Position numbers and translations under genes: made by a program
Notes under the pieces: generated by a model
Told to the model about the DNA's origin: nothing
Databases searched by the model: none
What the model saw: only the letters and a program-made list of their open reading frames with translations
Shown: positions 25,298 through 33,023 of the stretch, piece by piece
Numbering within the stretch: the stretch's first letter is position 1
Layout of the letters: each line of letters opens with the position of its first letter
DNA from: Janibacter cremeus
GTDB lineage: Bacteria > Actinomycetota > Actinomycetes > Actinomycetales > Dermatophilaceae
Length of the DNA: 64,000 bases
Direction: 5' to 3'
Assembly (NCBI RefSeq): GCF_013409205.1
Contig: NZ_JACCAE010000001.1
Span: forward strand, 1,488,001-1,552,000

Positions 25298-25477
25298 TCA
25301 GCCGCTCTTGCGACGAAACATCTGCTGGGCGCCACTGGTCTCGGCGTCGTGTGCGCCGCCGACCTTGCCTCGGGCGCCGTGGGGCGAGACATCTGCTCCG
25401 CCGTGCGACTGCTTCTTCTCCAGCGCCTCCCGGAACTTCGCCTTCATGTCCTCGGGTGCGCTCTCATGCGTGCCCAT
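25298..25477 (-). CDS. DUF5302 small protein
   Basis: 59 residues: starts MGTHESAPEDMKAKFREALE, has a middle rich in Gly, Ala and His, and ends QQMFRRKSG. This head (PEDMKAKFREALEKK) and tail (MFRRKSG) are the hallmarks of DUF5302, a small conserved actinobacterial family of unknown function. GGGAGG six bases before the ATG supports the start. It is likely helical at the N-terminus and disordered in the middle, with a basic end. Lies between helD (convergent) and purA (same strand), with a hairpin on each side, so it is probably its own transcript. Confidence 0.85.
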   Translation of the reverse strand: MGTHESAPEDMKAKFREALEKKQSHGGADVSPHGARGKVGGAHDAETSGAQQMFRRKSG

Positions 25478-25592
25478 GGGGACCTCCCTTCGTCGCCGGT
25501 CGGCATCGCTGCTGCGGTGCCTGCACCCACCATTGCAGCGCGAAGGGGGCCCGGCAACGGATTATCCGGCGGCACCGCTCCCCCCTTCGGCC

Positions 25593-25638
25593 GGTGGAGG
25601 TATCCCCGCGTACTCGAGCGCGCGTGGATACCTCCACC
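25593..25638 (-). terminator. Hairpin after purA (repeat family 3)
   Basis: Perfect 13-bp arms GGTGGAGGTATCC (25593-25605) and GGATACCTCCACC (25626-25638). It is 26 bases past the purA stop. Shares GAGGTATCCCCGCGT with the purD hairpin at 21209-21248. Confidence 0.7.
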
Positions 25639-25663
25639 CAGGCGACCGGGGCCACACCCCGGT

Positions 25664-26953
25664 TCAGGCGTCCAGGAGCGGGTGACGCTGGATGATCTCC
25701 TCGCGGCCGGGACCGACGCCGATCGCCGAGACCCGGGCGCCGATGAGCTCCTCGGCGCGCAGGATGTAGGCCCGGGCGTTGGCCGGCAGCTCCTCGAAGG
25801 TGCGACAGCCGGTGATGTCCTCCGACCAGCCGTCGAGGTACTCGTAGATCGGCTGGGCGTGGTGCACGTCGGACTGGTTGACCGGCATCTGCTCGACCCG
25901 CTCGCCGTCGATCTCGTAGGCGACGCAGATCGGCACGCGCTCCAGACCGGTGAGGACGTCGAGCTTGGTGATGACGAAGTCGGTGACCCCGTTGATCCGG
26001 GTCGCGTACCGCCCGACGACCGCGTCGAGCCAGCCGGTGCGGCGTGGGCGTCCGGTCGTCGTGCCGTACTCGTGCCCGGTGCTGCGCAGGAACTCTCCGT
26101 CGTCGTCGAAGAGCTCGGTGGGGAAGGGCCCCTCGCCGACGCGGGTGGCGTAGGCCTTGAGGATCGCGATGACGCGGCTGACCCTGGTCGGCGGGATGCC
26201 GGAGCCGGTGCACGCGCCGCCGGCGGTGGCCGAGGAGGAGGTGACGAAGGGGTAGGTGCCGTGGTCGACGTCCAGCAGCGTCGCCTGACCGGCCTCGAGC
26301 AGGACGTTCTTGCCCGCGTCGAGCGCCTGCTCCAGCTCGAGACTGGTGTCGGCGACCATCGGGCGCAGCCGGTCGGCGTAGGAGAGCAGCTCCTCGACGA
26401 CGGCATCCACGTCCGAGGCGCGGGTGTTGTAGACCTTGGCCATCACCTGGTTCTTCAGGAAGAGCGCGGCCTCGACCTTCTGCCGCAGGATCCCCTCGTC
26501 GAAGACGTCCTGCACGCGGATGCCCACGCGGTTCATCTTGTCGGCGTAGGTCGGGCCGATACCGCGACCGGTCGTGCCGATCTTGCGCTTGCCCAGGAAG
26601 CGCTCGGTGACCTTGTCCAGGGTGCGGTTGTACGGCGGGATGAGGTGCGCGTTGGCGCTCAGGCGCAGCTTGGAGACGTCGACGCCCCGGGCTTCGAGCC
26701 CCTCGAGCTCCTCGAAGAGGATCTCGAGGTCGACGACGACCCCGTTGCCGATGACCGGGATGACGGTCGGGGTGAGGATGCCCGATGGCAGCAGGTGCAG
26801 GGCGTACTTCTCGCCGTCGATGACGACGGTGTGCCCGGCGTTGTTGCCGCCGTTGAACTTCACGACGTAGTCGACGTCGCTGCCCATCAGGTCGGTGGCC
26901 TTGCCCTTGCCCTCGTCGCCCCACTGGGCCCCGATCAGCACGATCGCCGGCAT
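25664..26953 (-). CDS. purA: Adenylosuccinate synthetase
   Basis: 429 residues. Uses GTP to join IMP and aspartate, the first committed step to AMP. The N-terminal P-loop [37 protein letters not shown] and [13 protein letters not shown] are canonical. ATG 26953 is chosen because GAGGAGG lies just upstream; the open frame continues a further 43 codons without homology. Monocistronic, ending in a hairpin. Confidence 0.97.
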   Translation of the reverse strand: MPAIVLIGAQWGDEGKGKATDLMGSDVDYVVKFNGGNNAGHTVVIDGEKYALHLLPSGILTPTVIPVIGNGVVVDLEILFEELEGLEARGVDVSKLRLSANAHLIPPYNRTLDKVTERFLGKRKIGTTGRGIGPTYADKMNRVGIRVQDVFDEGILRQKVEAALFLKNQVMAKVYNTRASDVDAVVEELLSYADRLRPMVADTSLELEQALDAGKNVLLEAGQATLLDVDHGTYPFVTSSSATAGGACTGSGIPPTRVSRVIAILKAYATRVGEGPFPTELFDDDGEFLRSTGHEYGTTTGRPRRTGWLDAVVGRYATRINGVTDFVITKLDVLTGLERVPICVAYEIDGERVEQMPVNQSDVHHAQPIYEYLDGWSEDITGCRTFEELPANARAYILRAEELIGARVSAIGVGPGREEIIQRHPLLDA

Positions 26954-27035
26954 CGGTCCTCCTCGCCCACCCTCACGAGCAGGTCTCGACAACACGGAGC
27001 CGCGGGGCGCCCCCGCGGCTGCTGACCGGCACAGT

Positions 27036-27830
27036 CTAGCGATCGGCGCCGGTGAGCCGTCCGTCGCGCTCGAGGGCAGCACCCAGCTGGAAGCGGGTGT
27101 CCACCCCGTACTGGTCCATCAGTGCCGCGACCCGTCGACGCACGGTGCGCAGACCGACGTGCAGGATGCGGGCGATCGCCTCGTCCTTCGTCCCGAGGGC
27201 GAGCATCCGCACCAACGCCTCGTCGGACCGACCGACCGGGGCCCCGACCTCCGGGGCCTGCTCCCAGAGCAGGCCGAACCAGGCGGCGAAGCAGCCCACG
27301 AGGGCCGGGTTGCGGATGAAGACGTACGGCGAGTGCGGATCGCCCCAGACCGAGAGCGTCACCACGGCCTCCTCGCCGAGGACGAGGAACTCCGTCCCCA
27401 GTCGGTCGGTGACGCGTTGTCGCTGGCCGGCCTCCCGACTGGCGGCGAGCCGGCTGCGCCCGAGCTCGGTCTCGAGCACGCCGGGATGGACGAGCGTGCG
27501 TTGCCGCTGCCCGTCGGCGGCGCGGGTGAGCTCGTTGCGGGCGTTGACGTGCTCGGTGCCCGCACCGACATCGATCGAGAGCACGACGTTGTCGACCCGG
27601 TCGACCCCTCCTGCGACGCGATCGATCATCGGAGCGGCCATCTCCGGGGTGAGCACCTGCACTCCCGGGTCGTCACCGAGGTCGATGTTGTGCATGCGGG
27701 CCCGCAGGGTCATCAGGGCATCACCGATATCGGCGAGTCGGCCACGCGACTCCTCCACGCGGGCCGCGTCCGCGGCGAGGTGGGCCTCGAGACGCCGCAG
27801 TGGCTCGTCGGAGTCGGACGTAGAGGACAT
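27036..27830 (-). CDS. LuxR-type HTH regulator without receiver domain
   Basis: 264 residues. The C-terminal HTH (about residues 205-262) reads [27 protein letters not shown], as in actinobacterial LuxR-type regulators that lack a receiver and carry a TrmB/PLD-like middle domain. The N-terminal 40 residues are a charged helix ([19 protein letters not shown]). The middle contains [18 protein letters not shown]. No ligand is known. ATG 27830 is used; further in-frame starts upstream have no support. Sits upstream of, and in line with, purA but separated by 82 bases. Confidence 0.75.
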   Translation of the reverse strand: MSSTSDSDEPLRRLEAHLAADAARVEESRGRLADIGDALMTLRARMHNIDLGDDPGVQVLTPEMAAPMIDRVAGGVDRVDNVVLSIDVGAGTEHVNARNELTRAADGQRQRTLVHPGVLETELGRSRLAASREAGQRQRVTDRLGTEFLVLGEEAVVTLSVWGDPHSPYVFIRNPALVGCFAAWFGLLWEQAPEVGAPVGRSDEALVRMLALGTKDEAIARILHVGLRTVRRRVAALMDQYGVDTRFQLGAALERDGRLTGADR

Positions 27831-27903
27831 GATTGGCAGGATAGTGCCACTGGCCATTCGATGCCTCAATTCGAGGGTGACGTACGGCATACTGGTCCTA
27901 CGC

Positions 27904-27948
27904 GGGGGCGCCGCCGACGGTTTCAGGGGAGCTGTCACCGGCGCCCCC
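27904..27948. terminator. Hairpin upstream of the LuxR-type gene
   Basis: GGGGGCGCCG (27904-27913) pairs with CGGCGCCCCC (27939-27948) over a 25-base loop. It may back up the stronger hairpin at 27989-28020 in ending the fbaA/DUF3151 transcript. Confidence 0.4.
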
Positions 27949-27988
27949 CTTACGCATTCCGGACACGGGACACCGGGCCGATGGCGAA

Positions 27989-28020
27989 GGGCGTCACGAC
28001 CAGCAACGGTCGTGACGCCC
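27989..28020 (-). terminator. Strong terminator of the fbaA-DUF3151 operon
   Basis: Perfect 13-bp stem GGGCGTCACGACC (27989-28001) with GGTCGTGACGCCC (28008-28020) and a 6-base loop, flanked by CGAA and TTCG so the pairing extends further. Lies 66 bases after the DUF3151 stop. Confidence 0.8.
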
Positions 28021-28026
28021 TTCGTC

Positions 28027-28073
28027 GTGGTTTCGAGGTTTCGGCCGCGGCCGGCCTGCACACCTCAACCACC
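28027..28073 (+). repeat. Palindromic dispersed repeat family 1, copy 3
   Basis: GTGGTTTCGAGG, CGGCCGCGG, CGGCCT and CCTCAACCACC in order; outer ends GTGGTT and AACCAC are complementary. Thirty-eight bases separate the start of TTCGAGG from the end of CCTCAAC, as in copy 2. Lies just downstream of DUF3151. Confidence 0.75.
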
Positions 28074-28086
28074 TTGGGTCGAGTCG

Positions 28087-28491
28087 CTATCCGAGCAGCT
28101 CCCGGGCCGCCTCCGCCGAGGAGTCGACGAGGAGGGTGCGGCAGCGCTGCTCCTCCTCGGTCTCCTCGATCTCGTCGGCCGCCTGGGACAGGGCCGCCAG
28201 GGCCCGCAGGAAGCCGCGGTTGGGTTCGTGCGACCAGGGCACCGGCCCCTGGCCCTTCCACCCGGAACGGCGCAGCGCGTCCAGCCCGCGGTGGTAGCCG
28301 GTGCGGGCGTAGGCATAGCCCTCGATGCTGCGGCCGGCGTCGAGCGACCGCTCGGCCAGGACGGCCCACGGCAGGGACGACGAAGGCAGGTCCGCCGCCA
28401 CGGTCGTGGGGTCCTCGCCCGCGTCGATCCGCGCCGTGGCCGGGTCCTCGGGGAGCAGGGTCTCGGGGATGCTCAGCAGGTTGTCCATCAT
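28087..28491 (-). CDS. DUF3151 family protein
   Basis: 134 residues, all helical in appearance. NLLSIPETLLPEDPA at the start and WAVLAERSLDAGRSIEGYAYARTGYHRGLDALR in the middle mark the actinobacterial DUF3151 family, regularly encoded next to class II aldolase, as here. No function established. The start overlaps the fbaA stop by four bases; ATG 28491 or 28488 are both possible. Confidence 0.9.
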   Translation of the reverse strand: MMDNLLSIPETLLPEDPATARIDAGEDPTTVAADLPSSSLPWAVLAERSLDAGRSIEGYAYARTGYHRGLDALRRSGWKGQGPVPWSHEPNRGFLRALAALSQAADEIEETEEEQRCRTLLVDSSAEAARELLG

Positions 28492-29522
28492 GCCTTCACC
28501 GACGTCCCCGCGGAGCGCAGGTTCTCGCAGGCCTCGACGACGCGGGCCGCCATCGACGCCTCCGCCTCCTTGCCCCAGGCCCGTGGGTCGTACTGCTTCT
28601 TGTTGCCGACCTCGCCGTCGATCTTCAGCACTCCGGTGTAGTTCTCCAGCATCCAGCCGGCGACCGGACGGGTGAAGGCGTACTGGGTGTCGGTGTCGAC
28701 GTTCATCTTCACCACGCCGTAGTCGACCGCGTCGGCGATCTCCTGCGGGGACGACCCCGAGCCACCGTGGAAGACGAGGTCGAGCGGACGGCTACCGCCG
28801 TCCTTCCCGTACTTGTCGGTGACCGCGTCCTGGCACTCCTTGAGGATCTCCGGGCGGAGCTTGACGTTGCCCGGCTTGTACACGCCGTGCACGTTGCCGA
28901 AGGTCAGCGCGGCCATGTAGCGGCCCTTCTCGCCGAGCCCGAGCGCCTCGACCATGTCCAGGGTGTCGCCGGGGGTCGTGTAGAGCTTGTCGTTGATGTC
29001 GTTGGCGACACCGTCCTCCTCGCCGCCGACGACACCGATCTCGACCTCGAGGATGATGTCGGCCGCCGCGGCGAGCCCGAGCAGCTCCTGCGCGATGGAC
29101 AGGTTCTCGTGCAGCTCCACGGCTGAGCCGTCCCACATGTGCGACTGGAAGATCGGCAGGCCGGTGGCATCGCGACGCTCCTTGCTTGCGGCGAGCAGCG
29201 GCCGCACGAAGCCGTCCAGCTTGTCCTTGGGGCAGTGGTCGGTGTGCAGCGCGATGTTGACGTCGTAGTTCTTCGCCACCTCCTGCGCGTATGCGGCGAG
29301 CGCGAGCGAGCCGGTGACCATGTCCTTGATCGTCGGGCCGGAGAGGTACTCACCACCACCGGTCGAGACCTGGACGATGCCATCGCTCCCGGCCTCGGCG
29401 AATCCGCGGATGGCGGCGTTGAGCGTCTGGCTCGAGGTCACGTTGATCGCGGGGTAGGCGAATGACCCGGCCTTCGCGCGGTCGAGCATGTCCCGATAGA
29501 CGTCGGGAGTAGCGATGGGCAT
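28488..29522 (-). CDS. fbaA: Class II fructose-bisphosphate aldolase
   Basis: 344 residues. Zn-dependent cleavage of fructose 1,6-bisphosphate in glycolysis and its reverse. Zinc and substrate ligands are in ALHTDHCPKDKLDGF, GNVHGVYKPG and LVFHGGSGSS. The AGGAGG six bases before ATG supports the start. Followed by DUF3151 with a four-base overlap. A 20-bp palindrome lies 34 bases upstream. Confidence 0.97.
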   Translation of the reverse strand: MPIATPDVYRDMLDRAKAGSFAYPAINVTSSQTLNAAIRGFAEAGSDGIVQVSTGGGEYLSGPTIKDMVTGSLALAAYAQEVAKNYDVNIALHTDHCPKDKLDGFVRPLLAASKERRDATGLPIFQSHMWDGSAVELHENLSIAQELLGLAAAADIILEVEIGVVGGEEDGVANDINDKLYTTPGDTLDMVEALGLGEKGRYMAALTFGNVHGVYKPGNVKLRPEILKECQDAVTDKYGKDGGSRPLDLVFHGGSGSSPQEIADAVDYGVVKMNVDTDTQYAFTRPVAGWMLENYTGVLKIDGEVGNKKQYDPRAWGKEAEASMAARVVEACENLRSAGTSVKA

Positions 29523-29555
29523 GACGGCCTCCTGGCGTACTGGGGTGGTCTTGTC

Positions 29556-29575
29556 GATGATCCTCGCAGATCATC
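29556..29575. promoter_or_regulatory. Inverted repeat upstream of fbaA
   Basis: GATGATC-CTCGCA-GATCATC, perfect 7-base arms, 34-53 bases before the fbaA ATG. Could be an operator or part of a leader hairpin; no regulator is suggested by the neighbours. Confidence 0.3.
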
Positions 29576-29715
29576 GGTGGCCCGGGCGATGGGGCCGACT
29601 CCCCCGGCCCTGACCGGGAAGGATGCCCTGGACCGGGACACGACGCGGTCGGACTCAGATTTCCCGGCCAAGTGGTGGCTTCCCGGTCCGCCGGCCACGA
29701 CGGCGGAGGCCCCGT

Positions 29716-30915
29716 TCACCGGCGCGAGCGCTGCCAGACGATGATCCGCTCCAACGCCTCACCGATCGCCTCGGGCCCGGCGGCGAGCGACAGTCGCACG
29801 CAGTGGGGGCCATCGACCGGGTCGAAGTCGGCGCCCGGTGTCACCGCCACCCCCGTCGCCTCCAGGAGCGCGGCCGCGTACTCACGGGCGTCGGTGAAGC
29901 CCGCGAGCTGGTCCCCCAGATCGGCCCAGTAGTAGAAGGCTCCATCGGCGGGCGCCGCTGCGCCCCAGCCGAGCTCGGGCGCGCGGGCCAGTAGCACCTC
30001 GCGCGCCTTCGCGAAGTCGACGAGGGCCGCCTCGCACTCCGCGTAGGTCTCCTGCGTGAAGGCTTCGACCGCCGCCTCCTGCGCCGCGGCCGGCGGGCAC
30101 AGCGCGATGTTGCCGGCGAGCGCGTCGACTGCCGCCCGCAGGTCCTGCGGCACGAGCAGCCAGCCCAGGCGCCACCCGGTCATCCCCCAGTACTTGCTGA
30201 AGGAGGAGACGACGATGGCGTGCTCGTCGACCTCACGGGCGCAGACCCCCTTCGCGTCCGGGTTGTCGGGGTCGGCGTAGGTGACGCCGTGGTAGATCTC
30301 GTCGCTGACCAGGCGCACGTCGTGAGCTGCGCACCAGGCGGCGATCGCGGTCAGCTCACCACGGTCGACCATCGTGCCGGTGGGGTTGGCCGGGGAGGCG
30401 AGGACGAGCCCGGCCAGCGGCGCCTGCGTGTGGGCCGCCTCCAGCTGGGCGACGGTCGGCTGGTAGCGCTCGGCCGGGCCGGTCGGCAGGTCGACGACCT
30501 CGCAGCCCAGGCCGGCGAGGATGTTGCGGTAGGCCGGGTAACCGGGGCGGGCGAGCGCGACGCGGTCGCCGTGGTCGAAGGCGGCGAGGAAGGCCAGCAC
30601 GAACCCGCCGGACGACCCCGTCGTCACCGCCACCTGCGCCGGGTCCAGGTCGAGGCCGTACCAGCGGGCGTAGTGCCCGGCGATGGCGGAGCGAAGGGGG
30701 GCGGTCCCCAGCGCAGGCGTGTAGCCCAGCGGCCGGCGCTCGGTGTGGATCCGGGCGGCTGCTGCGTGCACGGCGGCCGGAGCGCCTTGGCTCGGTTCAC
30801 CCGCGCACAGCGAGATGACGTCACGACCCTCGGCGCGCATGGCCGCCACGCGCGCGAGCACGTCCATGACCTCGAAGGGGGCGACCTCGGAACGACGGGA
30901 CGGTGCGGGGCTCAT
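29716..30915 (-). CDS. PLP-dependent aminotransferase, class I/II
   Basis: 399 residues. Fold-type I transaminase of the aspartate/aromatic group. TTGSSGGFVLAFL is the phosphate-binding part, ASPANPTGTM the substrate loop, VSDEIYHGVTY carries the Asp that pairs with PLP nitrogen, and the PLP lysine is in SSFSKYWGMTGWRLGW. The amino-group donor and acceptor cannot be told. The next minus-strand gene upstream is the LysE-type exporter gene, whose stop is 34 bases before this ATG. Confidence 0.9.
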   Translation of the reverse strand: MSPAPSRRSEVAPFEVMDVLARVAAMRAEGRDVISLCAGEPSQGAPAAVHAAAARIHTERRPLGYTPALGTAPLRSAIAGHYARWYGLDLDPAQVAVTTGSSGGFVLAFLAAFDHGDRVALARPGYPAYRNILAGLGCEVVDLPTGPAERYQPTVAQLEAAHTQAPLAGLVLASPANPTGTMVDRGELTAIAAWCAAHDVRLVSDEIYHGVTYADPDNPDAKGVCAREVDEHAIVVSSFSKYWGMTGWRLGWLLVPQDLRAAVDALAGNIALCPPAAAQEAAVEAFTQETYAECEAALVDFAKAREVLLARAPELGWGAAAPADGAFYYWADLGDQLAGFTDAREYAAALLEATGVAVTPGADFDPVDGPHCVRLSLAAGPEAIGEALERIIVWQRSRR

Positions 30916-30949
30916 GGCTCGATCGTGGCAGCCTGCGCCAGCTGCTCGG

Positions 30950-31570
30950 TCAGTGGCCCGCCGCGAGCGCGCCGGCGAAGCCGAGCATCGCCGTACCGGT
31001 GCCGCCGTCGATCCCCCGACGCACCCGCACCCGCTGGATCGCGCCGCGGGCGAGCTGGGCGGCCAGGACGATCGCGACGAGCACGACCGCGCCCAGGGCG
31101 GTGAGCGTGAGGGCGTAGGCGATGAAGGTGGCGGTCCCGGCGCCCGCGGCGAGGAACTGGGGCAGCACCGCGAGGTTGAACAGCAGCACCTTGGGGTTGG
31201 TGATGTTGCACAGGAATCCGGTGGCGAGCGCCCGCCACGGACGCTCGACCGGCCCCTTCAGCTCGCCCACGGCCCAGGCACCCTCGCTGGCGAAGGCCGA
31301 CCTCAGGGCGGTGACCCCGAGGTAGAGCAGGTAGGCGACGCCCACCCAGCGGATCGTCTGGAAGAGCGGCTCGATGTGCGCGACGACCCCTCCCAGACCC
31401 GCGGCGGCGAGCACACCCTGCACGACACCGGCCGCACAGATCCCGACGGCTGTCCATGCGCCGCGGACCCGGCCCCCCACGACCGAGCTGCGCAGGGTCA
31501 GCAGGGTGTCGGGTCCCGGCGCGACGGCCACGACGGCCGCGAACGCGACGAAGGTCAGGTACTGGCTCAC
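30950..31570 (-). CDS. LysE/RhtB-family amino-acid exporter
   Basis: 206 residues, about six membrane helices. The family signature VAVAPGPDTLLTLRSSVVGG is at the N-terminus and GFLCNITNPKVLLFNLAVLPQF in the middle, both typical for RhtB/LysE exporters of amino acids such as threonine or homoserine lactone. GTG 31570 (VSQYLTF) is chosen for the usual length; upstream frame has no homology. Next minus-strand gene, the aminotransferase, begins 34 bases downstream, so they may be co-transcribed. Confidence 0.9.
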   Translation of the reverse strand: MSQYLTFVAFAAVVAVAPGPDTLLTLRSSVVGGRVRGAWTAVGICAAGVVQGVLAAAGLGGVVAHIEPLFQTIRWVGVAYLLYLGVTALRSAFASEGAWAVGELKGPVERPWRALATGFLCNITNPKVLLFNLAVLPQFLAAGAGTATFIAYALTLTALGAVVLVAIVLAAQLARGAIQRVRVRRGIDGGTGTAMLGFAGALAAGH

Positions 31571-31628
31571 CCGTCGATGGTACGGCCGCAGGGCCGGGTC
31601 CGACACCCTCTTCTCGGCCGGTCCGGGA

Positions 31629-32315
31629 CTACCCCTCGCGCACGCCCTGGCCGAAGTGATGGCGCCGCACCCAGGCGTGCATCGCGATCGCCGCGGCCGC
31701 ACCGGCGTTCATCGACCGGGTCGAGCCGAACTGGCTGATCTCCAGCACGTCGTCGCAGGCCGCGAGCATCTCCGGGGAGATCCCGGAGCCCTCCTGGCCG
31801 AAGACCAGGACGCAGTCGCGCGGCAGGTCGTAGGTCTCGATCGGCAGCGAGCCGGGGACGTTGTCGATGCCGATCAGGCGAAGGGGGGTCCCCCCTTCGC
31901 CCGCCGTCGCGGCCCACTCCACGAGGTCGGCGACGCACGGGTGGTGGTGCTCGACCTGGTAGCGGTCGGTGACCATGGCGCCGCGCCGGTTCCACCGCCG
32001 CTTGCCGACGATGTGGAATGCCGCCGCCCCCATCGCGTTGGCGGTGCGCACGACGGAGCCGATGTTGAAGTCGTGCTCCCAGTTCTCGATCGCGACGTGG
32101 AAGGCGTGCCGCCGGGAGGCGAGATCGGCGGTGATCGCCTCGTGCGAGAAGTACCGGTACCGGTCCTGCACGTTGCGCCGGTCGCCCTCACGCAGCAGCT
32201 CCGGGTCGAGTCGTGGGTCATCCGGCCACCGCCCCGACCACGGGCCGACACCGTGGCGCACAGGTGACGCTGAGGGAGCACCCTTAGCCTTGTCCTGATC
32301 ATCCGGGGTGCCCAC
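31629..32315 (-). CDS. TrmH/SpoU-family RNA methyltransferase
   Basis: 228 residues. SPOUT-fold enzyme that methylates ribose 2'-OH in tRNA or rRNA. The three motifs are seen: ENWEHDFNIGSVVRTANAMG, VLVFGQEGSGIS and ISQFGSTRSMNAGAAAAIAM, the last two forming the knot that binds SAM. A 55-residue N-terminal tail precedes the core. GTG start; the target nucleotide cannot be inferred. Divergent from the DedA gene. Confidence 0.88.
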   Translation of the reverse strand: MGTPDDQDKAKGAPSASPVRHGVGPWSGRWPDDPRLDPELLREGDRRNVQDRYRYFSHEAITADLASRRHAFHVAIENWEHDFNIGSVVRTANAMGAAAFHIVGKRRWNRRGAMVTDRYQVEHHHPCVADLVEWAATAGEGGTPLRLIGIDNVPGSLPIETYDLPRDCVLVFGQEGSGISPEMLAACDDVLEISQFGSTRSMNAGAAAAIAMHAWVRRHHFGQGVREG

Positions 32316-32354
32316 GAGCCACCACCGTAGACGCCACTGCCACTGAAAGGCCTC

Positions 32355-33002
32355 ATGAACACGATCGTCGAGTGGGTCCTCGACCTGATGGAGCGGATCG
32401 GGGGCCCCGGCATCGCGCTGGGGATCCTGATGGAGAACGTCTTCCCGCCGATCCCGAGCGAGGTCATCCTGCCGCTCGCGGGCTTCACCGCCTCGCAGGG
32501 CAGGTACTCACCGGCCGAGGCGGTCCTGTGGGCGACGCTGGGCTCGGTCCTGGGCGCGATAGTGCTCTACGGCATCGGCGCCGCCCTGGGTCTGGACCGG
32601 CTGCGCCTGATCGCGAAGAAGATGCCGCTCGTGGACGTCGCGGACGTGGACAAGGCGGACACATGGTTCACCAAGCACGGGCCCAAGGCGGTCTTCTTCG
32701 GCCGCTTCATCCCGGGCGTGCGCAGCCTCATCTCCATCCCAGCGGGGATCGACCGCATGCCGATGACGACCTTCATCGGCTTCACGACGGCAGGGTCGCT
32801 GCTGTGGAACTCGCTCTTCGTCTGGATCGGCTACCAGCTCGGGGGGCGCTACCACCTCGTCGAGGAGTACATGGACCCGATCAGCAAGGTCGTCTACGTC
32901 CTGATCATCATCGCCGTGCTGGCCACCGTCGCGTGGATGGCCCGTCGCTCGATGCGTCGCCAACGGGACCCGGACGACGTCGTCGACCTCGACACGGACT
33001 GA
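32355..33002 (+). CDS. DedA-family membrane protein
   Basis: 215 residues with four or five membrane segments. The DedA signatures ENVFPPIPSEVILPLAGF near residue 31 and FFGRFIPGVRSLISIPAG near 115 are complete. Members move or flip lipid carriers such as undecaprenyl phosphate or phospholipids and support membrane potential. The C-terminal tail RRSMRRQRDPDD is cytoplasmic. GAAAGG five bases upstream supports ATG 32355. Confidence 0.92.
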   Translation: MNTIVEWVLDLMERIGGPGIALGILMENVFPPIPSEVILPLAGFTASQGRYSPAEAVLWATLGSVLGAIVLYGIGAALGLDRLRLIAKKMPLVDVADVDKADTWFTKHGPKAVFFGRFIPGVRSLISIPAGIDRMPMTTFIGFTTAGSLLWNSLFVWIGYQLGGRYHLVEEYMDPISKVVYVLIIIAVLATVAWMARRSMRRQRDPDDVVDLDTD

Positions 33003-33023
33003 GGACGAAGGGGGCGGATCCGG

